Assembly (NCBI GenBank): GCA_019055375.1
Contig: JAHQIW010000067.1
Span: 1 to 64,000 of the forward strand
Origin: Parelaphostrongylus tenuis
Taxonomy: Eukaryota > Nematoda > Chromadorea > Rhabditida > Metastrongylidae
DNA: 64,000 bases
Reading direction: 5' to 3'
Below the pieces are notes generated by a model that was not told the origin of the DNA, made no database searches, and worked only from the letters and a program-made list of their open reading frames with translations. Below, one piece after another: positions 23,101-38,100 of this stretch (positions are counted from its first letter, which is position 1; each line of letters begins with the position of its first letter). The position numbers and the translations under genes were made by a program.

Positions 23101-26100
23101 AGTTCTGAGAAACATGATTTTCGTACATTTCACCATTTCTTTCCAATCAACAGTGAAAAGGTGAAGTACCGTTTCTTTGCAATCACAGTGAAAAGGTGGT
23201 AAGAATTGATAAGTACAACAACAATGCTCCATGGAACTTACTCTTCCTTCATTTCACCATTTAACTACTATTCTTTCCATCCACAGAGGAATAACAGCAA
23301 AAAATGGTAAGAATTACAAAAATGCTCCATCAAACATACTTCGTACATTTACATTTCACCAACCCAATTTTATTCAAAAACTACGACAACTACTAAAAGG
23401 CCTTACGTAAAACGCTTCCAAAATGAGCCAAGGGCACTCCTGAGTTCACAACATCGGGTTTGAACAGTATTGCAACATGTAAACATCTACAAGTTATTGA
23501 GTCGCTCCATAAGTTTCGACATTAGAGCAATAAACACCGAATTTATTAAGCAGTAATTGAAATTGCATGGTTTTTGTGTCGTTCAATTGCACATTTTCTT
23601 GTGCAGGTTTTAGTATACAACTTGCTTATACTTACTCTATGATGGAGCTGTCGTTGAAACAATTCTCTTGGTGCACATGCACGAATAGCGCGCAGAAGAG
23701 AATTTTAAAGAAGTCGGCAAAATTAATATGGACGACCCGAGCGCGACTGGTCGTCCAGACTGTTCTCTCCAGCTTTGAACTTCCGAACTACTTCCTAGCC
23801 ATTCCCTCGCCACCATATCATTGCCCCAAGCTCCATTAATTCCACGCGCTGCTTTACTACCATTTCCTCCTACGCGCCATCTGTGTATGCATAACAAGTA
23901 AATTTGTTCCCGGTACAGCTCCATCTTGAAGCAAGCATAGGCAAGTTGTATACCAAAATGTTCGCAAGAAAATGCGCAATTGAACGATACCAAAACTATG
24001 TAATTTAATTACTATTGCTTAGTGAATCTGGTGTTCAGTACTCTAGTGCCAAAACTTACGGAACGACCTAATATTAGAGCTTTGTATTTGACAATGCTGC
24101 TTTATCAACCAATGAAAGTCTCTCCGATGAATTTTACACAACTCAAGACCATATTGAATGGAGGGCACCCAAAAAACGGCATCAAAAAAATACCTGGTAA
24201 TTTCCACAAAACATAGCCTCCACGCAGCTTTGCTGAGTAGGCGACTGCGGTAGGGAAGGTTGACTGATCGTCCGCTGAGTGGTGTTCGTGGCGTGCTGAG
24301 GAGCAGCACTGACAACTCTGGGATTCACCGCCGCCGGCGCCGTCGACTCGATTTTCAATTTGGATTTGGACTTATCTCGTCGTGAGTTTCGTCGCAAAAT
24401 GTTTTTGATCTGTAAATACTAGTTAAAGGTTGTATTGTTTAGCATATTTACAAGAATACGAAGATTTTCGAAGACTAACGAAATTTATAGAGAATTACAG
24501 GACTTGAATTCAACAGTTTGATATCTTATGAAACAGACAACCCATTAGTACCGCTCTAAAAGTATAGATCGCTTCTATGAAACCTCGTTTCTAATGTTAA
24601 ATACGTTCAATGATCAGATTTTTCAACAACAAAAGTGGAATAAAGTGTTCAAAATTTCAGACGCAAGCGCGCCAGCTAATAACACCATAGCGCATTTTCA
24701 AAAAATAATACATGATCTGCTTCACAGAAATCCGATAGAAAGAGTGGATGAAGAGCGGTGGCCTCGGTGATGCAGTGACAGCATGTGTCTCGGGTTTGGC
24801 TGAAACGCGGGTTCAGCTCCCGCCTGAGATTCAAAGTTTCGCAAATCACTCAGCATCTTCATATATAAAGAACACGATAGTTCATCATGATACGATCTAT
24901 GAAAAAAGGAAAAAAAACGTTCTATGCGCTTTAGAAAACTCAAATTTAACGCTCACACTGATATGTAGGATAACTCGCAACCTGAAATGGTTTCGAACTC
25001 GCGATTACCCCTAATGGGAATTCACTAAATCTCCACTGCACCACTGAAGCTCTCGCTTTGCCTTTCTCTCAGACGAGAGTAATAAGTTGTGTCGCGTTGA
25101 TGAGGATATGCATATATCACTAATATTCTTTCAAACAAAAAAAATCGTTTCAAACTACGAGCTTTACAAACGCTATCATTTTCGGCGACATGCGCCTTCA
25201 AATCAATTCCTATGGTCACGAATGTGTGTTAAGTGGATTGATTGCATGTTTGACTTTATCTTCGCCTATCCTAATGACTGCTGAATATAATTTATGAGAG
25301 AAATTAGAATTGATAAGTAGCTTCATTTGTCTAAATAGACTTACTTTTCCTGTTTTCCCTTCACTCATCATCGCAGCCGCTTGTTCCTCATTCGCTTTTC
25401 GGATAAGATTGTGCATATCGTTAAAAGATGTCGCCGACACTCCCGACGGCACACCAACTCCGTATTGAGGTGGTTCCATCGCCGTAACACCTTGAATTTT
25501 TGATCGAAATATCACTTTTTTGTAACTCACACTTACTTCAATGACGTATGTGATACAGAGGCTAGGGGTGTTCTGCAGTATATACTCTGTCATTGGTTCT
25601 ACTCCAAAGCTGGACTGAGCGACTGAGCAGCTTGCCCCCTCCACCTTTTTTTCCCAAAATCGACAGGTAGCACTTAATTCATCGGCAGGTCACTGCAAGT
25701 CTTCACCTGGGTCATATATGCATTCAATAAACTCTACAGTATTGTGAATGGAATTATTTGCTTGACACAAGTTTTATGGGTTTATGAATGCCGACCATTT
25801 CATTCTGCACTCATTTTTATCCCAAGCACTTTTAACTTCTGAGAATTATTTTTGATTTGTGCACATTATCACGAAAGGTTCTAAAGAGATGTGCAACTTA
25901 GAACACCGTTACGACATTCAAAGAATTTCTGCCTTTACACATACTCTCATGAAATGAACTCTTACAACTTGAGACTTCAAATTCTTTTTATAGAACTCAT
26001 ACAAAAATTTACTGGTCTCAGATGGATGACGTTCGGGAACGGTGTCACTGGCCGTCGACTTATCGTCGAACATCCATTCATTCTGAAATGCAACGAGCAT

Positions 26101-29100
26101 AAGTGCGCATTTATCATAACAGAAAGTGTAGATGCTTTTAGCAGCTTTACAAACGACTTATCGCATATTCTAACCCTTTGAGTTAAGTAACACTTTGTGC
26201 GGCGTCGGTTAGAAACGGTGCTCTAATGACAATGTCATAATTTTCTAGTAAAATTTAGAATTTACATCACTAAAAGGGGTTTCACCATCAGTAAACAGTA
26301 GAATATGATTTGAGGACTTTAAGAAGCTTATCCATAACAGAAACAACGCCAACGCTATCTTTATAACTCCGCAAAGGGGAAAACCAAATACTTACGAAAA
26401 GGTCATACTTCGAACAGATACTGAACATTCCTATATCATCTTATTCATAATTATTCAACTCCAACTTCATTTACCTTCCCTTTGTTAAGTCAATAACAGC
26501 TTGTTGTGAATGTCGAAAATGAATTAATAGCCATATGCCCAATAACACAATCATTTTGTAGCCTTGACATCAGATATTGCAACATGAATCTTCTAGTTTT
26601 GCTATCCTCTCATTCCATACAAGACTCAAAATTCACCCTAGTGATTAAATGCGATGTCACTTGGAAGATGACTATCAATGTTTTTCGATCATTAGTGTAA
26701 TTCAGAAGTGGGGACTTACATAGAATTATAGAACAGATGTCTGTTCTATCGTTCCATGGGTATTGAATTTTATTATCTATCTACCCTCACTTCCAACATA
26801 TTTTAACGTGGCGACTTCTGAAACTGGACATCGCATTAATTTTTGTGATTCACGTAGTTCTTTTTAGTTCAATGCTCTCAAGACGATCTTCTGATTCTAT
26901 CTAGTTGTCATCTCTTCAAATACCTTCAATGCAACTACGTAAGATGGTGGTTGTGGATGCCCATCATCAAACTGCGAGTCATTTCAACTTCCCGTGACTA
27001 CAAAAAAGAAAACCTCCGAGACTTTAGCCAACATTGCAATATATTGTGTTCACTGTCACTAAGAACATTGATGAAAAGATAATCGATGACTGGTTAAAAA
27101 AGGTGTTGCCACCAGGAACTCTACTCTACTAATTGATGGCAACAGGTGTTCAAACTGAAGTAAAGCTCACGTGAGAGAAACTAACCGACATCCAAGTGTT
27201 GCGCATGCCCGACGCCTTTAAGCTGACTATGGATTAAGAAATAATTATGGTATTCAGAGGAATATTGAGTGGAAAAAGATAAACTCATGCAGCTTTCGTA
27301 TTAAAAAGTGGAAATTTTTTGAGACACATAGGTGTTCTTTTTGCCAAAAAAACGTTTATAGAAGACTTCTGAAAAGATATATCTTTTTCAAAAGATGGAG
27401 TTTTCCTAAATTCAAAATATTACTATACAAAAAGATAAATACTTCGGAATCAAACGTAATCTTCTTTTTGTTAGTAAACCGCACTACAAAGGCTTTTCCA
27501 GAAACCAAGCTTATCAAAGAAATCTGCACTTTTCAAGCTATCAAGTAGCAGGAAATACATGAATAAATCAAGGAAAACGGGTTGTATGGAAGTTGGAAAT
27601 ACGTTTCTTCTCGCAACAATGTAATTTTCGCATTTAAATATAAGGAATTCAATGGACATATGGATGTTTTTTACTGAGATAAACCCTTACAGAAATTCTA
27701 AGGTTTTCCATCATTCATTGGCGATAAAACCTGAACAAAACTGCAATTTACCAGATAAATCGTCTTATTTTATTACGACGCGCGCCAACACAAAATACCC
27801 GGCACGCGGGCACGGCCGTACGTGTGTCAAATATGATACACGCGGAATCCAGAAATCTGAATATTTAAAAAAGAAGTATAAAAACCATATAATGAAATAA
27901 TTTACGTAGTGTATCAAGGTTTCGATAATTTTGCATTGATCACTCATATGTGTCACCATTGTTGCCATGTTATCGTCAGACGGGCGAACAATGGACGGAC
28001 CGAACATCAACGCCAAGTTACGTGTTTCCATCTGTAAACATCAATCAAATTGCACAAACAATTTATAACCATACAATTCACCTGAAAAATTTTATTATCG
28101 ACTATACTTGGCTGCATTAACATTTTTTTCGACATTATAAAGCATTGATAAGGAAAATGGCTGCTGTAGATTACAGCTGGAAAACACTGTCGTTAGACTG
28201 ACTTCCACTACCTACGTCGCCAAAATTACCAAATTTGTGTGATAAAAACCTGTAGAAATTACAAAAACTATGGTTTATACCTTCTCGCAGCATTAGATCT
28301 TCAAAAAAAAACCAACGGATTTTGAAGAAAGATTAGCTTCCAAGAAAGACCAGCTTTGAGGAAAATCATACCTTATTCACTTCACTGTTCCTCGTAATCG
28401 CTGACAGATGATCTATCAGATAACGCAATGTGGCATAGTGATGTCGCGGTAGCTTTCGTAACTGAAATACAAATATACAATACTTCATTACTCATCGATT
28501 CAATGATTTGATCTGATATTTGTAAAACAATAAAACTGAAACAATTGAAACACAAATATGAAAAGTTGTACCGTATGCGATTAGACACAAAAAAAAAAAC
28601 TCAAAAAAACTCACCAAATTTCTTATTTTATGAAGACGATTATGATGATTAGATATTCGATTTGCGTCAATAAAAAACGGATACAATTTATCAGTGAGAA
28701 GTGGTTCTGGAAGTTTCCTTAGGAACATTTTCAAAAAACTCGACACCACATTCACGTCGCGCCATCGTGGATCGCTCAAATCCAGCTGAAACAGGAATAG
28801 AGATTGTTATCGAACAAGTACAGTCAGTCGCAAGGCTTTACAGAAAAATGAATTTGTTACCAAAATATCATGTAGTGCTTCTACTGTGTATATTTATTCT
28901 TTATTCGTCCTTTTTAGCGCTAAGGATTGAAAACTTTTGACACGAAAACAACACTGATTTTTGCAACGAACTTCACTACACATCACCAGCACGCCTTCAC
29001 TTTCAATGAGCAAACAAATGAATTTTTGGTAGCATTCAGTTCATTCAGAGCTTCAGCAGAAAAAAAAAATTATCGGAACGTTATAAGTGAGGTAAAATAG

Positions 29101-32100
29101 AGAAAACGCATGCCGTTTTTGATGTCATTATGCGAACTAGAAAAAGCGAAAAAAAACAGAACTAAGACTTCAGTTTGATAAGGAATCTTTCACCAACTTT
29201 GTCCAACGTCATTGTGTCCAAACAATGACTAAGAGTTTCCTTCAGCGCATTTACGGCCGCTGTGTTACCGGGAATACGGTATATCCCAACGGTGTCTAGT
29301 CCGTTCGCTTCCACGACACTTACGCAAATTCGAACCAATAGAGGAACAAACTGAAAAAAAGAACAATTATGACCTAAATGACATTCTATTAATATTTGAT
29401 CAAACACTATTGAAAAAGGAATTTTAGCTGCGTTTGACAAGGAATTAGATGTAGAAAAGACATGCAAATTGATAACGTGAACGAATAGGATGTCAATCCG
29501 TGTTGAAGAAATAAAGGCACTTCATTTCCTATAAAGACTTTTTCAGTAATTTTCTGTTACATCTGATAAACGCTTTGTTCAACATCTTTTCTTAGGAAAT
29601 TTCTTTAAAAATTTCAAGCTAATTTCCTAGAAATTATCAGAGGATTCTAGACAGTATAAACATTTTTTTAGGGAAAAAAAACCAAATTTCGTAGATGCGG
29701 GTGTTTTTGTTCGGCTACGCTCAATTCTTGTCATAATCTAGCTGGGTCGATGACATTCTATGAACGCGGTTAATTAACTTCTTTCCAGAATCGGGATGGT
29801 TTATGCTTCGTTAACGTTAAAATTACGAACACAAAAATCAATAATATGGACAAAATGGTGAGATGTAGTGAAAACTTGTCAAGTTGTTAGTTCCCAATGA
29901 ACACGAAATGAAATGATCTTCTGTTCAGATTAAAACTTTCGGGAAGCTATATATGTTTTGATGCACCTAATGTGGCAGCATAGGAAAGCACAAAAAACAG
30001 GGATGACTTACATCTTCGGGGCCAGATGTCACACAATCGCATAGTCGAATCCCGAGCACATTTTGTGGTGTCAGCATTCCAGTAACAGAGCTGGTAACGT
30101 TGGAAGTAGAGCCAGCGCCTGATCCACTGGTGGGGACACTACTAGAACCGCCGCCACTGCTCTGTTTTCCGGCTTTCGTTTTCTTCCATTTATTGCCCGA
30201 TTTTGGTGTTGACGGTTCTGGAATTGTGAAATTAGTGTGGCGCAGAATCGCACGGTTGTTTAGGTGTTAGTGTTAATGGACTAATAGCATACCACCGTTC
30301 TCCCCGGAACTGTTATCTTTACTTGTACCAGGCTGAGCGCAATGTACGTCATTGGTAATTGTGCTCTTAGCCGACACTGGTGATTGCAACTGTGACGACT
30401 TCGCTTTGTACCTAAAAAACCAAGTAAACATCAAGTATGTTTATGATTTTTGAAGATAGAAAAAAGATCGTAGTTTCTTCGGATCATTCAAATAGTCATT
30501 ATTAGTGCGAAAAAATGAAAACCCCAACACCACAACAAATTTTTGAAAAGGACAAAACTGGACTCCAAACCCGGGAACAATGAAAGTCGATAACAAAACG
30601 AACCTATGCATAATCAGCTGATTGGTGGCCAATGCTGTATGTCCATTGCGTTCGGATGGCGTCGATGATGAAGAGGCGAGTGAAGCGGCCTGAAACCAGT
30701 GAACGTGCGAAATAAAAGATGAAGCTGTCTAATTATAGATAACATTCAATGAAGTGGAGAAGATTCAGAGGAAATTGTAAAAAGAAGTGAGAATGACGTC
30801 TGGAGAAGGAAATGAAACGGACGGATGAAAAACTTTTTTCTGGGAAGATGAAGAGGGGCAATTCTGCAAGAAAACGTCAGATTAGTGGAAGTTCAAGAGA
30901 GATTGTGAACGTACTGAGAGCTAGCTTACAAACTCTACTCCGTATTTGTAGAGGACAGATGCTTTCACTCTAAAGAGTACCCCAAAGTAATGGCAATACT
31001 TACTACTTGAGCCCGTTGTAAATCGACACGTTGAGGCGGTTCGAAGTGATTGAGTATTCATCTATTCTATTCATTCGCTCAACGACACTACCGCAACACA
31101 GAATTAATGCATGAACTGCGCAGGTTCACAATGGCCACACACACACACGCACGATAATGATGATGATGATGGTCGACGGAGGCACGATAAATACGGGCAG
31201 TAGGGGGAGGTGAAGTTTGCCGAGACGACACGGTCGTCATACGTGTAGTGAGTGCCCTTGGAAACGACCATGATCGAACAGGAGTGCTTGAAACATCAAG
31301 AAAAACTAGTGTAGCGAGAGAGTTCAAAAAGCAGTAACACAGAGATAATTTTTATTTCAGTTTCAACCTGACACTGTTATCGCATTATCACCTATATCGA
31401 ATAACCATATGGATAAAAATAAGTGAAAACGTGATAGAATTTTCTTAAATCTTGCCGAGGTCTGTCATAGCACTCCATGAGCATATAAACGTACGTTTCG
31501 GCTTTCTCGCAAGCCTCATCAGTAGCACATGCTATCCAGCGCCTCGCGTGTAACTTATACGGCTTCGATTCCCTAAAGTAGGATGGAATGGGAGTAGCCG
31601 CCGAAAGTGTGCGCTACTGATGAAGCTTGCGAGAAAGCCGAAACGTATGTCTAGCACTCGGAGTGCTACAACAGACCTCTGAAAGGTTTAAGAAAATTCT
31701 AGCAGATTATACTGGACTTTTAGGCGAGGTTCCAAAATAGTCGATTGAAAGTGTTGATATAAATGGAATTCATCTCATTACACGGTTAGAAAAGTTATTA
31801 GAGGGTGTACCAATGTGGTAAACGTCATGACGACAGCGTTCTCAAACATTTCCTGGTTCACTGATCGGAGCCGTCGTTAATACGCAGGACAAACCAATAG
31901 CGTGAATTATTCTATAGCGAAGAGTTTAATGTAAAAACCAAATAGCAAGGAACCGTACTCGTAAACCCGTCAAAACTTGACTCAACGTTACACATTACTG
32001 TCAGTGATATTACAGGCAGATTTATTGGTAGGAACAACTCTTAGTTATTACATTCATAACTGACGATCAAGAACGGACGAAAAGTCAGATATTCACTACT

Positions 32101-35100
32101 GTTCCAATTTGAAAGCAAAGATCTTCTATGATTATTCGAATACCAATGAATTTTTCTAATAGTAGAATTGTCATACAATGTACAATTTAGAATTTATTAG
32201 TAGAAAAGTGAAGACTAGCTCTAGTGTCGAATATCATCGTTCAAATCGAATAAATGAAAAAATCCCAAGAAACACCACACCAACGCTAGTCTATGGACTG
32301 CCATATTCAGTATACTGTGGTTATGTAAACGTTCAAATAACTTTGTTGAACTAAGGCAACTCAGTACGAATGATTAATACCATGAAAAAAAGAGCTGCGA
32401 GATGATAGACTATCGAAGAACAATTTTTTGAAAAGTTGGGAAAATTACTAGTTGGCACTAAACAATGAAAGTGAAGCAAGACAACATAAGAAAGCGAAAG
32501 CTGTGCTGCAATGTAACCATAAACTCTGACTTTCTAACATGTTGGACATGTGCGCTCAATAATTATTGTCAGATACATTGATTTTTGAGTGTGGTCTTGA
32601 ATGAACACTTGAAATAAACGGTATGATATTTCAAAAATACCAGCCAAGAGCAACTGAGTTTAAAACACTGCCGTTTCAATGATCTATTTCACTTGACGGC
32701 ACATGTAAATTGTGTGTCATCACCTACTCTGTGTGGGGACCCCCAACAAAATTGCTAAGACAAAAGGTACTGACCAAGTGATGAGGCTGTAAAGGCCGAA
32801 ACACGTGTACTGGGCTCTATAAGTTGCCCATAAGAGGCCACATGACATGTTAACTCAAAAATAAATACTAGATAACTCTGATTCTTCGTTAAGAAGAGTC
32901 TAATCAATGGCGGTTTGAATCCTATAAAGAGCTGTAAACTTAAGAATGAATAGAAAAGCACTTCAAAAGAATTTCTGAGCTTCTATGAGCACGTCTGAGA
33001 AACAAAAAACCTCGTCTAAGAAAACAAAGTCCTATATGGCACTAATTTGATGAACTAAGGATAAATGATAAAGCGCTTAGCGTTGATCGAACCACGAGTG
33101 ATGGGTCATACGTTGAACTTCAATGTCAAAGGTAATTGAATGCATGTGTGTGTCCCTTATAGACGGCAGACTCGTGATGTATCAATTTAGTGCTGTCTTC
33201 CTTTCAGAAAAATCTATATATCAATTTGTTGCTCTGGACGGTGGAAAGACCTATTGGATTTCGAGAGCAAGGTCGAGCAAAAGGTGTATGATTTACAAGG
33301 CACATTTAACCTCAGCGTACATGCATGATTTGATAAATTCATTGTTCAACATGAATTCTCTGTGCGCTTCAATTCAGTTCAAAAACGTCAGTTACCTCGA
33401 ACGAATCCTACGAAATTTCTAATTTTTCCTAGAACCTCCGAGAATTCTTCAATATTGGGAAGAAAAACGCGATACAGAACAGACAGTGGCTAATGAATGA
33501 ACAAGGCAAAATAACGCCACTGTGATATATTAGAATGAATAATGTGATAGAACCTATGTGATTTCTTGTCACACAGTTGCATGGAACGAAATCTATCACA
33601 AACATTGACGCACCGTAAAGGAAAGACGTGACAATGTTCACGGCATTGATAAACCTCGAGAAAAAGACCATCACTCACACTCCACACTCACATTTCATTA
33701 TTGATGAGCTTGAATGTGAGTTCTTCTCGATAAGTGTTCCTACGAGGTTATTGGATAGCCAAGGCATATACCAAGTTCATTTTGAACAATGAGTCGGCGC
33801 AATCAATTCACCACCAACTATGGACGCGGATGAGCACTTTCGTGAATTCGACCTGACAGAGTGCAACTGACGGTTATATATAGACTAACTACTGGTTATA
33901 CTGCTTAACTGGTTAGTTGGTTATATGTAAGCCAACTAGTTTCTTAAATGGTCATGTGGAATATTTTTGACTACACTTTTAGATGGTAATAAACTAACAA
34001 ATTTTCAACGCAAACCGCAGCGAGTACTGCTCACATTATGATGATGTAGATATGAACCAAGAAGGAAAATTTGCTCATTACTTCACTTCGAAGGCAAAAA
34101 GAGTATCGACGGCAACGATACAGAGAAGAAAAGTACAAATTCAATGGGCAATGTATGAAAGATCAAAACATCAGGTCGGTTCTAAGCGATAACTTCTTAA
34201 ATCCCGGACTAGACGGATTTTAGTCGTTGACATATAACATAAGGTCCGAGAATCGGCGAAGAGAGAAGCTACAACAAGTAACTAACACAGAATTCTTTAG
34301 CAGCTAACCACCATTCCACGATTCGAAACGCGGTAACCAAGCACTGTGAAATGTTAGTTTAATCAGCGAGGTCTCACAAAAGAGTCATATGCGTTAGATG
34401 AAACTCTGCAGTACTGATACGACTGACGAACGTGACTAAAGCGAGCAAAACGTAAAGCTGATTATACATTGATATTTGCCGCTCGATGTGACAGTTCGAG
34501 TATTCAGTTACTATTTTATCTTACACGATTCATTATCAGATTTTGTGTGTACCCCAAAATAGTATTCGCATTCCTTGTTCCAGGAGTCTTCGAGCATTTC
34601 GTGAGTTGTAATTATATATTAGAAGTTGTTCAGTATTTAGCATATCACTCACCATCCTTGAATATGTAATTATAACATCATAATATTGCTAAGAAAGCAG
34701 CAGTACAAAGAATTCCTGTGGACTATTTCGCGTGTTGTTCCAACTGCTGTTTAAGGATTTATTCATAATTGCCATAGAATAGTGGTCGCCTCAAAACCTA
34801 GCAATCTTGAAGATAGACAAGCTATGGCGCTACCGGGTGATTGGATATGCAAGAGTTGGTGATTGAATGATTAGCTTCGTCTACTTCGGAATACCCGTCC
34901 ACCTTCTCCCGTTCAAAAGTCCGAGTACAAAGAAATTCAAACACGGAACACTGTTTTCAACAGTTATGTAAGAGAAACAGTATGATCACTTTCGCCTCAC
35001 ATTGCGACATTAACGATCTCCTCGAGGTTTTAGAGTTTTGAAAATTGATAAAATTATGAAACGATGTATCACTGCGTTAACGACCATAATGGTTAAAGTA

Positions 35101-38100
35101 CTTGAAACTATACTTCCAGAAAATATCGATCAATTTAGACAGGAACTGTTAAGAAGATGAAAATGCGTAAAATATGGCGATAGAGACAACTTCTTGTGAC
35201 ATGACTCATGTTCATCGTATGGTTCTGTCAGAAAAAAGTTAGATGGTGCACCACCTATGTATAGAGTTAGAAAATTAAAGTACTCTTTGAAAAATAAAAA
35301 ACTAAGCGAAAGAATAAAAAACTGCGCACCACAATTTTTCCTGCATCGTGGGGTTATGGATTGTTTATGTAATAAGAAAACAAAACCTCATAAGCCATCC
35401 GTGAAAAGAAACACTGCATCATCGGAATACTCCAGTGATCTTAGAGTACACAATATGCGACCACAGGTTGGATGGTTCTTGAAGACGGACCAAAATAAAC
35501 ACCACACATCCTTACGCTTTGATGAACAACTCCAAAAATCCCGAAAGTTTCTTCACGAAGAATATTTTCACAAATAAGTTATTTCGGCTACAACTTACTA
35601 ATTCACATTATTTTCTCATTAATATATTGTCTGCTGATGGGGCATAGCTTTCTTAGGGATTCTGATATTCGTGCAAGCTGATATACATTCTCAGTAACCG
35701 GTGCTTATGGTCCAGAATAACCGGTGCTTATGGTCCATAGAAATCGTTGCCTTATTGTGTCACGAATTTTTCCAGAACGAACTCTTTCAACTAGCCGATC
35801 GATCGTCCGAAAAGATGTGAAAAGTCAAATATACAGCTCCAATGACAGATAAGAAAGACAACCAAACACATTCATCCATTTTCGTCATGCATATGATAAA
35901 ATCGTTTCGCATTGTGTGTGCTCCACTTTCTCAAAGAATTACATGCACAAAGATTTCCTCAAGTTTGATTGAAATCCTTGTAGCTTCTTATGAAAAATCT
36001 TTTTTCTAGAGAATTTCTCATGTTTTGATATATCAAAACGAGTCTGAGAAGGATATCACGCGTGATCAAGAAGGGCTCGTAACTCCTACTTCGAGGACAA
36101 CACATTTCATCACTACTCAACTCCACAGCGTCCAAAAGTCGAGCTCCAAACGTCAAGGACATCATCTATAACAAGTATACAAAGATTAGGCAGTTATTAC
36201 GGTTCCCTATGGCGGATGTATGCGATTAAAATACAAAGGTCACATATTATACGCTACAGGAAAAAGTTTTTGAAACAGGAAAGGCTAAAAAATTCGCTGT
36301 AAAAGCACGAAAGCTGTGATGAGGAAACGCTCCACGTGGAAAAAACCATCGTGATCGGTGTATTAAACGTATCCAGAGGATAACTAGAGGCCACGTTAAC
36401 ACCCTGCTGACTGTTTCAGCATATTTCGTATATAACTTGGATGCGAGGAAAATATCAACAGCACAATATCTCATAAGTGGCAGGAAAGTTTTCCGTTGGA
36501 AATCCATAACAAAAGGGTAAGTTCACCGAGACCACTATACAGAGTACGCGAAAACATCGCATTTCCGTTATCAAATCAGAGATTCACGTAATACACGAGT
36601 ATACATTGTGCTACTCCGTCAATCATCAATGAATGGCACGTGGGAGTAACCAGTAAACTCTTCAATCAAACCACCTTTGTGTGCGGCAATTTTCAGTGAG
36701 CCACACTCACGGAAAAAACACAGGATCATCACAGTTTTGTAAAACGCCACTTACTTCAGCGCCCTTATTTGTGATAACATATCGCTTCTAAAGGTCATCA
36801 TAAGTCTGATTATTAGAACAGTGATCACATTGTTGCGCTTCTTATGGATAAGAGCAGTAAGCGCCCGTTACACAACCAATCAGTTCTATGTCAAGTTGAG
36901 TGTTTTGTTGGCGAAAATCAAATTATAAATAGCAAGTCGTCGAACATTCGGTTAATTGGGACACTGCCGCGAATATGTGCGAACTGGTGAGGGTTGTTCG
37001 ACACTGCTGTAGACACTAAACGTCAGCGCGGCGTTTGTATTGAAATTTGAGAGGAGAAAAACTGGTCATAACGAGACTGGTGATGGTGAATGAACCCGAA
37101 ATTCCTCATGCAGTCGAATGCAAACGTCAAAAAAAAAACCAACCGAAAGCAGCTGCCTAAAAACTGTACGGATGTCGTGATGACAAGCATGGCTAGGAGA
37201 ATGCGCACATAGAGACAATTTGCCGTATAATTCCATAGATAAGAGCGGTTCATAGATACGAGCGGTATGAGCCGGAAAATAGTACTTAATAGCAATATTG
37301 GTAATTTTTGAAAATTTCATCAATTCAGTATTTTTTAGTAACTTCTATCTAGCCTATTTCCTGGAAAAATAAGAAGAAAAAACTTGACATAATATTTAAT
37401 TACCAAAAAGCGCGCGTGGTCGCCATTTTTTTCCAAGAACTGAACCGCTCTTATCTATGAGATTTTTAGGGCAAATGGCCACAATTAGCCATAGATGGCT
37501 GATCACTCGGTACTCTCTTGATGAACTAATACGAGATTCGAGGCTCTGAATGAGATAAAGTTCACCACGTCGCGCGATAGAATTAGTTTAAGATATCTAT
37601 GAAGAAGAAAAAAGCTCAAATCACTACCTTCAAAAAATTGCAAGTGATGTTTTTGTGGGTCTATGCTTCACTGATCTAAATCTGTTCTGTCAAATGATGG
37701 GCACCATGTTGCCTCCTAAGTAACAGAGTTGTTCACCCTCAAGACAACTGGTACTGGCAAATTGGGTGTCTGCGTATGCGTTGATGGCGACACTGACAAT
37801 ACATCGCAATTAAGTCAATAAGAAATCCAGAAATCCACGGAATGGGTATGCGATAACGGAAATTTCAACAAGACTTTCTGAAGTATACGCATCGATATGT
37901 AGAAATCATTCAGGAATCCTTGACAACTACCTTCAATACCTATACTGAACCTTTGAGGATTGTATCAAAATCAGTGGGAGCCTCATAAAATGCATCGCAC
38001 AGGATATTACGATGCCTTTTTGTATTTATTACTAAGTGGATTGCAGGAGAGCAGAGAAACATAGCAAAGCAATTCCCTTGGCGGAAATCGTATGAGGTTC

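Larger units (their letters stand above)
17164..26082 (-). other. pac-1: C-terminal tail exons of the PAC-1-like gene
   Basis: Nine exons encode residues 438-915 after the GAP domain. Exon 26082-26013 begins NEWMFDD, equivalent to the DWFF stretch that closes vertebrate GAP domains. Exon 25490-25345 contains [17 protein letters not shown]. Exon 24409-24194 starts with a basic cluster ([17 protein letters not shown]). Exon 20032-19907 begins [13 protein letters not shown]. Exon 19165-19035 contains [10 protein letters not shown], which matches vertebrate ARHGAP21 almost exactly. Exon 18967-18793 ends [16 protein letters not shown]. The last exon (17355-17164) begins [15 protein letters not shown] and ends with TGA after ELL. 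The tail is Ser/Thr/Pro-rich and probably serves in scaffolding and phosphorylation; no enzyme fold is seen. Confidence 0.88.

Noticed and set aside
23637..23993. 118-codon minus-strand frame
   Set aside because: It spans the hairpin of the mariner-type MITE and mirrors the plus-strand frame; no protein similarity.
25503..25644. Upstream part of a minus-strand frame ([17 protein letters not shown]) continuous with the MEPPQYG exon
   Set aside because: Joining exon 26,013 (ending ACC A) to 25,490 (starting GT GTT) restores the frame exactly, so this stretch is intron; no phase-correct splice uses it.
31003..31060. Minus-strand stretch reading [14 protein letters not shown] before a GTAAGT donor, in the right phase for the 30,689 exon
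   Set aside because: An in-frame TGA lies just upstream and there is no AG acceptor between it and the stretch, so it cannot be an internal exon. The PH exon at 43,732 joins 30,689 directly in phase and in alignment.
37023..37323. Two overlapping minus-strand frames of 85-90 codons
   Set aside because: They are hydrophobic by composition only, with no splice or start signals, inside the large intron.
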